A DNA stretch of 38,772 nt from CBDUEV01 sp965366365 (GCA_965366365.1 CBDUEV010000023.1:1-38772); one strand, 5' to 3'; shown: positions 7,879-17,312, counted from the first letter of the stretch. Notes: a model not told the origin generated them from the sequence alone. Numbers and translations are program-made.

Positions 7879-10277
7879 TCGAACCCGCCCCCAGAATCAC
7901 GAAGACGAGAAGCGCCCTCGGCGGCGTCGTCAAGCGACGCGAGGATCCCGCGCTGGTCCAAGGACGCGGGCTCTACGTGGACGACGTCAACCTCACCAAC
8001 ATCGCACACGTGGCCTTCGTCCGCAGTGACTTCGCCCACGCTCGCATCGCCAGCATCGACCTCTCCGAAGCCAAGGCCATGGAGGGAGTGCTGGCGATCT
8101 ACACGATCGACGATGTGCGCCACCTCGGTCCTCTCCTCGCCCAAATACCGGTCGTGCCCAGGCCACTCCTCGCCGACGGTGTGGTCAAGCACGTGGGGGA
8201 GGCCATCGCCATGGTGATCGCCGAGGACAAGTACCTCGCCCAGGATGCTGCAGACGCGGTCTTCGTCGACTACGAGCCCCTTCCGGTCGTGGCCGACATG
8301 GTCGAAGCGGCCAAAGACGAGCACAAGGTCCACGAGGATATGGATTCGAACATCATCCTCACCTGGGAGGCCGGCCCGTTCGGCGACGCAGAGGGGATCG
8401 CCGAGACCAAGATTGCGATCGGCGACGCCAAAGCACGTGAGGACACCGTCACGGTCAGCCTCGAGATGAAGAACCAGCGTCTCATCCCCACTGCCATCGA
8501 GCCGCGGTCGGTCGCGGCGAGCTGGAACCAGGGGTATTCGCGGTTCGAGCTCTATTCCTCGACCCAGATCCCTCACGCGCTGGCGGGGGCGGTCGCCAAG
8601 ACCTTTGGGATCCCCTACAACCAGGTGCATTGCATCGCCCCCGAGGTGGGTGGCGGATTCGGCGCCAAGCTGAACGTCTACAACGACGAGATCCTGGTCT
8701 GCTTCGCCAGCCAGCAGCTCCACCGGCCGGTCAAGTTCACCGAGAGGCGCAGGGAGTCGGGCAACTCGACGATCCAGGGGCGCGGATGGGTGGCGACGGC
8801 CACGATGGTGGGCACGCGCGACGGAGAGGTGCTCGGCTACGAACTCGAAGGCGTGTGCGACATGGGTGCCTACACGCAGAACTTCTCCGCAGCCATACCC
8901 TTCCTGGGTGTTTTTGTAGGCTCTGGCCAGTACAAAATGCCCACGTACATCAAATTGGATCTGGTGGTGACCCACACGATGACGACCGATGCCTACCGTG
9001 GTGCAGGGCGCCCCGAGGCGATCTACTACATCGAGCGGATCATGGACCTCTTCGCCAACGAGATCGGGATGGACCCCGCCGAAGTTCGGAAGAAGAACTA
9101 CGTCCCCAAAGAGGCCTTTCCCGGCGCCGTGTCGCCTGCCGGGTTTGCGATGGACACCGGCGATTACGCGCACAATATGGACGCGCTCCTGGAGTTCGTG
9201 GACTATGCCGATCTCCGCCGGCAGCAGGCGGAGGCCCGCGAGGAGGGCCGGTACCTCGGGATCGGCATCACCTCATACGTCGAGGTGTGCGGGTTCGGAC
9301 CGTCCGGTCTGGTGGATCTCGGCTTCTCCTGGTCCGAGTACGGGCTTCCCTCCGCCTTCAACGGAACCGGGTTGGTGCGCGTCAACCCGGACGGCACCGT
9401 CACGGTGACCACCGGCACGGGTCCGTCGGGTCAAGGCCACCAGACGACGTGGGCGCAGATGGTCTCCACCGAACTGGGGGTGCCCATCGAGGATGTTCGG
9501 GTGATCACGGGTGACACGCAGGAGTCGACCATGGGCATCGGCACCTTTGGTAGTCGCTCGGCGGCCGTCGACGGGACCGCGACCTTCATGGCCGCCCAGC
9601 GGGTGCGGGAGAAGGCAGCCAAGCTGGCCGCCCATCTCCTCGAAGCGGCGCCCGAGGACATTCGGTTCGCCAACGGCAAGGCGCACGTGGCCGGCTCGCT
9701 CTCCGACAACGTGTCGTTCGCTGACATTGCGGTCCTGGCCTATCAGCCGCACCGCATGCCGGAGGACATGGAGGGAGGACTCGAAGCGCACGCCGTCTTC
9801 AGTCCGGCCAACGCCACGTGGCCATTTGGCGCACACCTGGCGGTGGTCGAAGTCGATCCCGAGACGGGCGACGTGAAGCTTCACCGATATGTGGGCATGG
9901 ACGATTGCGGCAATGTGATCAACCCGATGATCGTCGACGGGCAGGTGCACGGAGGGATTGCGCAAGGCGTAGCCCAGGCGCTGTTCGAGGAGGCCGTCTA
10001 TGACGGTGACGGCAACCTCCTGACCGGATCGCTGATGGATTACCCCGTGCCGACGGCAAGCGACCTTCCCAGCTTCGAACTGAGTTGGACGGTCACGCCG
10101 ACGGACGTCAATCCACTGGGTGTGAAGGGCATCGGCGAGGCGGGAACCATTGGTTCGGCCCAGACGATCGTCAGCGCGGTCGTCGACGCCCTGGCGCCGT
10201 TCGGCGTGAAGCACATCGAGATGCCGCTTCGGCCCAGACGGGTCTGGCAGGCAATCCAGGAAGCGAAAGGGGCTTAG
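7875..10277 (+). CDS. coxL: CO dehydrogenase-type large subunit, form II (molybdopterin)
   Basis: 800-residue Mo-cytosine-dinucleotide subunit of the xanthine oxidase family. The active-site loop is AYRGAGR at residues 373-379, the form II signature; form I CO dehydrogenases have AYRCSFR with the Cu-bound Cys, absent here. The conserved active-site Glu755 lies in GIGEAGTIG. Other family motifs are VGGGFGAK, TGTGPSGQGH and GSRSAAVDG. Form II enzymes are widespread but their physiological substrate (CO, an aldehyde or an N-heterocycle) is debated, so the CO label is by homology only. The start ATG 7875 overlaps the coxS stop; the frame is open further upstream, but that part overlaps coxS. Confidence 0.9.
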   Translation: MIEPAPRITKTRSALGGVVKRREDPALVQGRGLYVDDVNLTNIAHVAFVRSDFAHARIASIDLSEAKAMEGVLAIYTIDDVRHLGPLLAQIPVVPRPLLADGVVKHVGEAIAMVIAEDKYLAQDAADAVFVDYEPLPVVADMVEAAKDEHKVHEDMDSNIILTWEAGPFGDAEGIAETKIAIGDAKAREDTVTVSLEMKNQRLIPTAIEPRSVAASWNQGYSRFELYSSTQIPHALAGAVAKTFGIPYNQVHCIAPEVGGGFGAKLNVYNDEILVCFASQQLHRPVKFTERRRESGNSTIQGRGWVATATMVGTRDGEVLGYELEGVCDMGAYTQNFSAAIPFLGVFVGSGQYKMPTYIKLDLVVTHTMTTDAYRGAGRPEAIYYIERIMDLFANEIGMDPAEVRKKNYVPKEAFPGAVSPAGFAMDTGDYAHNMDALLEFVDYADLRRQQAEAREEGRYLGIGITSYVEVCGFGPSGLVDLGFSWSEYGLPSAFNGTGLVRVNPDGTVTVTTGTGPSGQGHQTTWAQMVSTELGVPIEDVRVITGDTQESTMGIGTFGSRSAAVDGTATFMAAQRVREKAAKLAAHLLEAAPEDIRFANGKAHVAGSLSDNVSFADIAVLAYQPHRMPEDMEGGLEAHAVFSPANATWPFGAHLAVVEVDPETGDVKLHRYVGMDDCGNVINPMIVDGQVHGGIAQGVAQALFEEAVYDGDGNLLTGSLMDYPVPTASDLPSFELSWTVTPTDVNPLGVKGIGEAGTIGSAQTIVSAVVDALAPFGVKHIEMPLRPRRVWQAIQEAKGA

Positions 10278-10280
10278 GCC

Positions 10281-11135
10281 ATGTATCCACGCGAGTTCGA
10301 ATATGTGGCTGCGGCGTCGATCGGCGACGCCGTGGCGGCGTTGGCGGCGAACCCAGGGGCAAAGGTCATGTCGGGTGGGATGAGTCTCATTCCGATGATG
10401 AAACTCCGGCTCCTGTCGCCCGAAACGGTGGTCGACATCGGCGGCATCTCGGGACTCGACGGCATCGAGGACCGGGGCGACAGCATCTCGATCGGGGCCT
10501 TGGTACGCCACGGTGAGGTGGCGAAATCCGAGCTGTTGGCGGCCCACGCCACGGCGCTCACCCAGGCGGCGGCATGGACCGGCGACGTCCAGGTGCGCAA
10601 CCGTGGAACGCTGTGCGGGGCTCTGGCCCATGCCGATCTGGCCGCAGACACTCCGGCTGCGGCACTGGCGCTGGGGGCGACGATGATCGCCCAAGGGCCG
10701 GGCGGGACTCGAGAGATACCGGCGGCCGAGTTCTTCGTCGATGCCCTGACTTCGGCGCTCTCGCCGGACGAGATCCTGATCGAGTGCCGCATTCCCAAAC
10801 GGGGAGGTGGTTCGTCCTACGACAAGCTGGGCAGGCGCGGCGGTCACTCCGACTATGCCGTGGCAGGTGCCGCCGCATGGGTGACGATGGATGGTGGCAC
10901 GGTCTCCGACTGCGCGGTCGGACTCACGGGGGTCGGTACGAAGCCGACGTTGCTGCAAGGCGTCGCAGATGCGCTGCGGGGAAACGGGGCCGGTGCCGTG
11001 GCGGCGGCGGCCGATCTGGCGACCGACGGCGTGACAGTGCTCGAGGATCTCTACGGCTCGGAGGACTACAAGGCCCACCTCGCCCGGGTCTATGTGCGCC
11101 GGGCCCTGGAGCAAGCCATCGCCTCGGCCGGCTAG
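10281..11135 (+). CDS. coxM: CO dehydrogenase-type medium subunit, FAD-binding
   Basis: 284-residue FAD subunit of the molybdenum hydroxylase. The PCMH-type FAD domain shows the first flavin loop SGGMSLIPMMKLRL (residues ~32-45; AGGHSL in most homologues) and the second loop as RNRGTLCGALAHADLAAD. The CO_deh_flav_C domain starts at SSYDKLGRRGGHSDYAVAGAAA. It begins 3 nt after the coxL stop, so the three subunits are one transcription unit. Electrons leave from FAD to a quinone or another acceptor, probably with help from CoxG. Confidence 0.92.
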   Translation: MYPREFEYVAAASIGDAVAALAANPGAKVMSGGMSLIPMMKLRLLSPETVVDIGGISGLDGIEDRGDSISIGALVRHGEVAKSELLAAHATALTQAAAWTGDVQVRNRGTLCGALAHADLAADTPAAALALGATMIAQGPGGTREIPAAEFFVDALTSALSPDEILIECRIPKRGGGSSYDKLGRRGGHSDYAVAGAAAWVTMDGGTVSDCAVGLTGVGTKPTLLQGVADALRGNGAGAVAAAADLATDGVTVLEDLYGSEDYKAHLARVYVRRALEQAIASAG

Positions 11136-11245
11136 CGGGGTCGAAGCGGCGGGCACGATGTCGCGCCGTGGCGTCTCGACGCGTCGATTGTGCTTACGTT
11201 CGTCGAGGGGGTGCGTGTAGGCACACTCGACCAGGGGGTGGGGTG

Positions 11246-11638
11246 ATGTCCGGGTCGCACTTGCGCACGGAACGTGGCACCATTCTGTCGATGGAAGGGA
11301 CGAAGCCGGTACCCCAGGTGACACCGCTCGAGGCGAACGACCTCGTCGACAAGGGCGCGCTGCTCGTGGACATACGCGAGCCGAACGAGTGGAGCCAGGC
11401 GCGGATCCCCGGAGCCGTTCTCAAGCCGCTGTCGGTGGTCAACGACTGGTTTCAGGACCTGCCTGCCGACGTGACCGTCGTGCTCCAATGTCGCAGTGGC
11501 AGCCGTTCGAACAACCTCGCCACCGCCCTCATCAATCAGGCCGGTATGAACAACGTCGTCAATCTTGCCGGCGGGATCATTGCCTGGTCGGAGATCGGGC
11601 TCGAGGTGGACTTCGATCCGCCGCACGAAGACGAGTGA
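11246..11638 (+). CDS. Rhodanese-domain protein in the cox operon
   Basis: 130-residue single-domain rhodanese. DIREPNEWSQARIPGA is the CH2A region and LQCRSGSRSNNLA the active-site loop with catalytic Cys, both intact, so it can carry a persulfide. The ATG at 11246 follows a G-rich AGGGGGTG ribosome site; ATG 11291 is an alternative that would trim 15 residues. A 110-bp gap follows coxM. Because molybdenum hydroxylases need a terminal sulfido ligand, a sulfur-carrier role in cofactor maturation fits the context, but this is inference; single rhodaneses are also common elsewhere. Confidence 0.85.
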   Translation: MSGSHLRTERGTILSMEGTKPVPQVTPLEANDLVDKGALLVDIREPNEWSQARIPGAVLKPLSVVNDWFQDLPADVTVVLQCRSGSRSNNLATALINQAGMNNVVNLAGGIIAWSEIGLEVDFDPPHEDE

Positions 11639-11710
11639 TTCACCGAGCGAGGTGAGGGAGCCGGACGCCGCGTGAGCGGCGCGAAACCATCGCAGGCAGC
11701 AGAGGGGCAC

Positions 11711-11716
11711 TACCCT
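11711..11716 (+). promoter_or_regulatory. Leaderless-type -10 box of coxD
   Basis: TACCCT, then 6 nt and GTG 11723. The protein starting here (VIPSSVDEVLAAF) matches the usual N-terminus of CoxD-type MoxR ATPases, which favours this start over GTG 11672. Confidence 0.45.
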
Positions 11717-11722
11717 TTCTTC

Positions 11723-12607
11723 GTGATCCCATCCTCTGTCGACGAAGTCCTCGCCGCGTTCGCCGCTCACGAATATCAAGCAGACCGCAGCCTGGCGGTC
11801 TCTGTTCACCTCGCTCTCCAGCTCGGGCGGCCCCTGTTTCTCGAAGGAGAAGCCGGCGTTGGCAAGACCGAGGTGGCCAAAGTCCTCTCTGCGGTCCTGG
11901 GCGAGGACCTCATCCGTCTCCAGTGCTACGAGGGCCTGGACGTCGGCCACGCACTCTATGAATGGGACTATGCCCGGCAGATGCTCGCCATCCGTCTCCT
12001 CGAAGCCACAGGAGAGGGATCCGAAGCCGACGTCAAAGACATCATGTCGCGCGAATTCCTGGTCGTGCGCCCCCTGCTGGCGGCGGTCGAGGCGGCACGC
12101 AACGGTCGGCGGCCGGTACTGCTGATCGATGAACTGGACCGTGCCGACGAGGAGTTCGAAGCCTATCTGCTCGAGCTTCTCTCCGACTTCCAGGTGACCA
12201 TTCCCGAACTCGGGACGATCCGTGCGGAGACTCCGCCGGTGGTGATCCTCACGTCGAACCGGACGCGAGAGATCCACGACGCATTGAAGCGACGCTGCAT
12301 CTACCACTGGATCGACTACCCCGATTTCGAGCGCGAAGTGGCCATCGTCCTGCGCAAGGTGCCGGACGTCGATGAGCGCCTGGCGGGCCAGCTCGCCACG
12401 GCCATGGAACGGCTGCGCGAGATGGACTTGTTCAAGCCTCCCGGCGTGGCAGAGACCCTCGATTGGGCTGCCGCTCTGACCGTCTTGGGTAGCGAAACAC
12501 TCACTCCCGAAGTCACCGCTGACACCATCGGGGTGGTGCTCAAGTACCAAGACGACATCCACCGAGCATCCGAGCTCGGCTACGACAGCCTCCTGGAGTC
12601 ACGATGA
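11723..12607 (+). CDS. coxD: MoxR-type AAA+ ATPase
   Basis: 294-residue AAA+ ATPase of the MoxR/CoxD group. Walker A is GEAGVGKTE with Lys48, Walker B LLIDELDRAD, followed by sensor-1 region ILTSNRTREI and the Arg-finger region ALKRRCIYHW. In CO dehydrogenase systems CoxD acts with the VWA protein CoxE in late assembly of the Mo/Cu (or Mo) active site. Start GTG 11723 is supported by the TACCCT-N6 box; GTG 11672 would add 17 residues. It overlaps the M15 peptidase gene by 4 nt (ATGA), so coxD and coxE are split by two other genes here, whereas they are often adjacent. Confidence 0.88.
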   Translation: MIPSSVDEVLAAFAAHEYQADRSLAVSVHLALQLGRPLFLEGEAGVGKTEVAKVLSAVLGEDLIRLQCYEGLDVGHALYEWDYARQMLAIRLLEATGEGSEADVKDIMSREFLVVRPLLAAVEAARNGRRPVLLIDELDRADEEFEAYLLELLSDFQVTIPELGTIRAETPPVVILTSNRTREIHDALKRRCIYHWIDYPDFEREVAIVLRKVPDVDERLAGQLATAMERLREMDLFKPPGVAETLDWAAALTVLGSETLTPEVTADTIGVVLKYQDDIHRASELGYDSLLESR

Positions 12608-13740
12608 GGAACCTTCTGGCGGTGGCCCTGGGAGCCATGCTCTTCCTGGGCACTTCGTCCGTGTCGGCGCAGACCACCGAACCGGTGGTGATCACGATGT
12701 GGGAACCCGGCGGACTCCAGCCCAGCTCCATCGAGTCGGTCTCTCAGCTCGTCGAGGCCGCCGGCGGGGAGTGGGTCGTGCACCACACCGGCACCCTCCG
12801 CCTCAGCGCCGTCACCAGGGACGGGGTCGACGTCCAGCGGGCACCCGAGGGTTTTCATTATCCGATGGCCACTCTGGCGCTCGACCCGGAGGCCAGTCGC
12901 CCGCTGATCGGCGCCCAGGCCGCCGGCGTGCTCGAGCAGGGCATGGTGGTGATGGGGGCTACCTCCGCCCGGCTCCGTGGGGCCCAGGCCGGCGATGTGG
13001 TCACCTTTGTCGGCTGGGATGAACAGATTCATGACGCCACCATTGGGTTGGTCTCCGACAACACCTCTTTCGAAGCCGCCGAGCTCGTGTTCTCAGTCGA
13101 GACAGCCGAGAGTTTCGCTTTCTCCCGAGCGTCCTCCATGCGGCTCTGGGATCTGCCGGAGCCCGACCGAACCCGGGGCGAGCTCCTTGCGGCGCTCTCC
13201 GACCGTCGGGTGGGGATCGCCTTGTCGACCGACCGACCGAACCCCGACTTCGTTTCCTCCTCCGCAGATCTCAAGGCACGGTTCGGCGAGTTCGCCTACC
13301 GGGAGACAGGGCGAGGCGATCAAATTGAAATCGAACCCGCCTGGGTCGAAGCGAACATCGTGACGGTCGATCTCCCCATACTCGGAGAATTCAAGTGTCA
13401 CCGGATGGTGGTGCCGTACCTCGAAGCGGCGGTCGACGACATCATCCGGGGTGGTCTGGCAAGCCAAATCGACCCAGTGGACTTCCAAACGGCCGGGGGG
13501 TGCTACAACCCCCGGTTGATCCGCGGTGGTGACAAAGGAGGCGCTGTCTCGCGACACGCCTGGGGTGTGGCGGTCGATCTCAATCCGTCCACCAACCGGT
13601 ATGGCGGAGCGATCACGCTCGACCGTCAGGTCGCCGAGATCTTTCACTACTGGGGTTTTGCCTGGGGAGGCGGCTGGGTTTTCACCGACGGCGGCCACTT
13701 CGAATGGAAGCAGCTTCCCGCCCACGTGGTGCGGGCCTGA
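12604..13740 (+). CDS. Secreted M15-family D,D-/L,D-peptidase-like protein
   Basis: 378 residues with a Sec signal peptide (MRNLLAVALGAMLFLGTSSVSA, cut near residue 22). A ~200-residue N-terminal region of unknown fold follows (DPEASRPLIGAQAAGVLEQGMVV). The C-terminal ~150 residues are a VanY/L-alanoyl-D-glutamate peptidase-type M15 domain: SRHAWGVAVD supplies zinc ligands His318 and Asp325, and DGGHFEWK supplies His365. It should cleave cell-wall peptides outside the membrane. The start ATG overlaps the coxD stop by 4 nt, so it is translationally coupled to a cytoplasmic assembly ATPase, an odd partner. The TGG-rich end (WGFAWGGGWVF) is typical of the family. Confidence 0.85.
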   Translation: MRNLLAVALGAMLFLGTSSVSAQTTEPVVITMWEPGGLQPSSIESVSQLVEAAGGEWVVHHTGTLRLSAVTRDGVDVQRAPEGFHYPMATLALDPEASRPLIGAQAAGVLEQGMVVMGATSARLRGAQAGDVVTFVGWDEQIHDATIGLVSDNTSFEAAELVFSVETAESFAFSRASSMRLWDLPEPDRTRGELLAALSDRRVGIALSTDRPNPDFVSSSADLKARFGEFAYRETGRGDQIEIEPAWVEANIVTVDLPILGEFKCHRMVVPYLEAAVDDIIRGGLASQIDPVDFQTAGGCYNPRLIRGGDKGGAVSRHAWGVAVDLNPSTNRYGGAITLDRQVAEIFHYWGFAWGGGWVFTDGGHFEWKQLPAHVVRA

Positions 13741-13792
13741 ACCCCGACCAGAAAAGAGGCGCCTTCCTCTTCACCTGGTTGGCAGGCGCGGC

Positions 13793-13798
13793 TAATCT
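13793..13798 (+). promoter_or_regulatory. Candidate -10 box in the peptidase / eRF1-like spacer
   Basis: TAATCT in the 141-bp spacer. The predicted leader of about 75-80 nt ends in AAGGAG before ATG 13882. No good -35 is visible. Confidence 0.35.
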
Positions 13799-13881
13799 CT
13801 GTACACAGTGAGAGTGTTGGGACGATCACCTCCTTGAGGGTCCGAAAAGGCCACCTTTCCGCGACGTCATCAAGGAGCCCC

Positions 13882-15000
13882 ATGTTCACAGATCAGTTCT
13901 GGACCTTCTCGAGTTCGAAGTTCCCCGTCCTTTCGGTGTATCTGAACCGCACGGACAACCCTGCCTCGATCAGCCCGCGCCTCACCGATATTCTCAAACC
14001 GATTCGGGAGATGGCCTCGGACTTGGATCACGCCGCAGCAATGTCGCTGCGCGAGGACATCGAGGCGGTGCAGGGACTGCGCGAGAAGCTGGAACTCGAC
14101 CCGTCGCCCGCCGCGGCGATCTTCGCCTGTGGAGGAGAAGGCTTTTTCCACCACGAGCCGCTCGGCGCGCCGGCCCGCGACGTGGCCATCACCGGCCCCA
14201 CACCCTATCTGCGCCCACTCCGAGCTGCCCGTGACACTGCTCGCAGCGCGGTGGCGGTCGTCGACCGCCGCACCGCACGCATCTACATGATGAACGGGCA
14301 AGGGACGACGCTCGAACATGAGATCGTGGAGTCCGAGGAGCTGAAGTCGAACTACGGAGGTTGGCACGGATACGAGGAACGAAGCGCCCGAGCCCATGCA
14401 GACCGAGTAGCCTCTCGCCACTTCCGGGCGGCAGCAGAAGCGCTGTTCGACATCCACAAGAACAAGCCCATCAAGTACTTGATGGTGGGAGGCCATCGCG
14501 AGCACACCGATGATTTCGTGGCCACACTCCATCCCTATCTTCGCAACCTGCACGTCGGCAACTTCTCCGTCGATCCTCGAACGCTGACCACGCGTACGGT
14601 GACGGAGCTCGCCGCTCCGTTGGAACGTGCCGCCATCGATGAGCAGGAGACCGCGCTGGTCAACGCCCTTCTCGACCGAGCAGGCTCCGGCAAGCCCACC
14701 GCCATGGGGATCGCCGAGGTAATCGCCGCTGCCAACGTCCGGGCCATCGACACCCTCGTGGTGTCCGGCCCGTTCATCAAAGCCGGGACGGTGTGCGATG
14801 CGTGCGGCTGGTTGACGAGGATCGCCGATGAGTGCCCGGCGTGCGGAACCGCGACGCGACCCACCCCCGACATCGTCGCCGAGTTGATCGAGGCGAGTCT
14901 CCGCGATGGCGGATCGGTGCGCCAGGTCACCATGGCCAGTCGCCTCGATGCCGATGGCGTGGGAGCCAGTCTTCGCTTTCCGCTTCCCGAAGGCGTCTAG
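13882..15000 (+). CDS. Bacterial Vms1/eRF1-like (baeRF-type) protein
   Basis: 372-residue protein related to the archaeo-eukaryotic release factor superfamily (eRF1/Pelota/Vms1). The N-terminal part starts MFTDQFWTFSSSKFPVLSVYLN. The middle domain carries a loop NYGGWHGYEERSARAHADRV whose Gly159-Gly160-Trp161 sits where eRF1 has GGQ, followed by the expected helix (RVASRHFRAAAEAL). The C-terminal Pelota-like domain has MVGGHRE, DTLVVSGPF and a zinc ribbon with Cys305, Cys308, Cys318 and Cys321. These bacterial proteins are thought to act on ribosome-bound peptidyl-tRNA or related targets, but none in this form has a firm role to my knowledge. Start ATG 13882 has AAGGAG upstream. Confidence 0.75.
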   Translation: MFTDQFWTFSSSKFPVLSVYLNRTDNPASISPRLTDILKPIREMASDLDHAAAMSLREDIEAVQGLREKLELDPSPAAAIFACGGEGFFHHEPLGAPARDVAITGPTPYLRPLRAARDTARSAVAVVDRRTARIYMMNGQGTTLEHEIVESEELKSNYGGWHGYEERSARAHADRVASRHFRAAAEALFDIHKNKPIKYLMVGGHREHTDDFVATLHPYLRNLHVGNFSVDPRTLTTRTVTELAAPLERAAIDEQETALVNALLDRAGSGKPTAMGIAEVIAAANVRAIDTLVVSGPFIKAGTVCDACGWLTRIADECPACGTATRPTPDIVAELIEASLRDGGSVRQVTMASRLDADGVGASLRFPLPEGV

Positions 15001-15025
15001 CCGGGCCATCCGGCGCCGGCCGGGG

Positions 15026-15031
15026 TACCGT
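15026..15031 (+). promoter_or_regulatory. Leaderless-type -10 box of coxE
   Basis: TACCGT, then 7 nt and ATG 15039. It suggests that coxE and the maturation genes after it have their own promoter inside the cluster. Confidence 0.45.
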
Positions 15032-15038
15032 GACGGCG

Positions 15039-16184
15039 ATGGAACCAATCATCACCTCCCAGCTCGTCCGGTTCACCCGGCAGTTGCGAGGGCGCGGGCT
15101 CTCGGTGACCCCGAATACCGCCGCCGACATGGCTGCCTCCCTCGAATTCGTCGACCTATCGCTCCCGGCCGATGTGCAAGCTGCCCTCGCCGGGCTGGTG
15201 GCGCGCTCCCCAGATCAGCGCAGGGTGTTCGACGAGGAGTACCTGAGGTTCTTCGGAGCGCCACCGTCGCACACACCGATCGATGAGGAGGCCGAGGGCG
15301 AGACGGCCGAACCCGGGGAGATCGAGTCGTGGAGTCTGCGCTCTCCCGCCGCTGCCCAGCCCGACGAGACGGAGGCCGAGGTTGCCGACCGGGTTGGCGC
15401 GTCGGCCTTCGAGAAAATGGCACTTCGCGACTTTGCCGGTCTCGACGAGAGCGAGATGGAGGAGGCGCGCCGGCTCGTGGCGGCCATGATGTGGTCTCCG
15501 GCGCGGACGAAGAGCCGGCGCTGGCAGCCGGATCACGGCGGGAGACGCCCCGACATGCGCGCCACGATGCGGCGGATGGTGGGTGCTCGGGCAGGACTGA
15601 TACCCCTCGAGATGGCCGATCGCCGCAAGAGGCAGCGCCCCATGGTCCTCATCGCCGATGTGAGTGGCTCGATGGAGGCGTACGCCGAGATGATGCTCGC
15701 CTTCGGTCACGCGGCGCGGGCCCGCCTGGGCCGGGTGGAGTCGTTCGTCTTCTCCACCAGCCTCACCAGGATCACGTGGGAACTCTCGCGCCGGAACGTC
15801 CGCCAGGCACTGGACGGAGTGGCAGACGTGGTCGACGACTGGTCGGGGGGCACCAGGATCGGTGCCGCGCTGGCCAGCTTCAATCGGGATTGGTCGCGTC
15901 GTGTGTGTCGCGGTGGGCCGCTGGTGCTGATCGTGTCCGACGGTTGGGACTGCGGGGATCCGGCTCTGCTCGACCGGGAGATGGCGCGACTGGCCAGAAG
16001 CGTTCATCGGGTGGTGTGGCTCAACCCCCTGGCGGGACGGGACGGCTACGCCCCCGAAACGCGCGGGATGCAGACCGTGCTTCCGTACGTGGACGACTTC
16101 CTGCCGGCGGCGAACCTGACGGACCTTGCCGGGGTCATCGAGCTTCTAGAGTCGAGTACGAGACGAGAGTTGGTGAGGAGATGA
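15039..16184 (+). CDS. coxE: VWA-domain protein, CoxE-type
   Basis: 381 residues. An N-terminal helical CoxE region with a Glu-rich linker (about residues 80-120) precedes a von Willebrand A domain. The MIDAS motif DVSGS is at residues 207-211, with the distal Thr in SGGTRIG and Asp in VSDGWDCGD. CoxE proteins pair with the MoxR ATPase CoxD to build or activate the molybdenum hydroxylase. The start is ATG 15039 after TACCGT-N7; GTG 15030 is an in-frame alternative. Its stop overlaps the next gene (ATGA), which fits a maturation sub-operon coxE-XdhC-XdhC. Confidence 0.88.
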   Translation: MEPIITSQLVRFTRQLRGRGLSVTPNTAADMAASLEFVDLSLPADVQAALAGLVARSPDQRRVFDEEYLRFFGAPPSHTPIDEEAEGETAEPGEIESWSLRSPAAAQPDETEAEVADRVGASAFEKMALRDFAGLDESEMEEARRLVAAMMWSPARTKSRRWQPDHGGRRPDMRATMRRMVGARAGLIPLEMADRRKRQRPMVLIADVSGSMEAYAEMMLAFGHAARARLGRVESFVFSTSLTRITWELSRRNVRQALDGVADVVDDWSGGTRIGAALASFNRDWSRRVCRGGPLVLIVSDGWDCGDPALLDREMARLARSVHRVVWLNPLAGRDGYAPETRGMQTVLPYVDDFLPAANLTDLAGVIELLESSTRRELVRR

Positions 16185-16482
16185 AGCACGAACTGGACTT
16201 GCGGGATTCGTGGGTTGCGCAGGGGAAATCGGTGGCGGTGGCGACGGTGGTGCGCGTGCAGGGGTCGGCTCCTCGTCCCGAAGGGAGCAAGTTCGTCGTG
16301 AGCTCGGCCGGGGACATGGAGGGCTCCGTGAGCGGCGGGTGCGTGGAGAACGACGTGTTTCTCCACGCCCAGCAGGTCCTCGAGAGTGGCCAACCCCGCT
16401 TGGTCACGTACGGGATCGCCGACGATGAGGCCTTCGAAGTCGGCCTGGCTTGCGGTGGAACGATCCAGGTATTCATCGAGCC

Positions 16483-16489
<7 letters not shown>
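16181..16489 (+). CDS. Short XdhC/CoxI-type protein (N-domain only)
   Basis: 102 residues corresponding to the XdhC_CoxI domain alone: VATVVRVQGSAPRPEGSKFVVSSAGDMEGSVSGGCVENDVF, ending LACGGTIQVFIEPW. XdhC proteins bind the molybdenum cofactor, help insert its sulfido ligand and deliver it to the hydroxylase. The motif Ser-Ala-Pro-Arg-Pro and the SGGCVE loop with Cys are intact. GAGGAG directly precedes the ATG, and there are 4-nt and 7-nt overlaps with its neighbours. The Rossmann half of the classic XdhC is encoded by the next gene, so the usual two-domain protein is split. Confidence 0.88.
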
Positions 16490-17271
<782 letters not shown>

Positions 17272-17312
17272 GCCCAGGTGCGAGCCCTGCGGGGGCCGCC
17301 GGAGGGAGAGCC

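Noticed and set aside
7875..10277. Form I (true CO-oxidising) CoxL
   Set aside because: The active-site loop is AYRGAGR; the Cu-binding Cys of AYRCSFR is missing, and the gene order is S-L-M.
7671..11324. Long antisense frames (about 500 and 680 codons) opposite coxL and coxM
   Set aside because: Translations are Arg/His/Gly/Asp-rich with no family resemblance. They are shadows caused by high GC at third positions of the cox genes.
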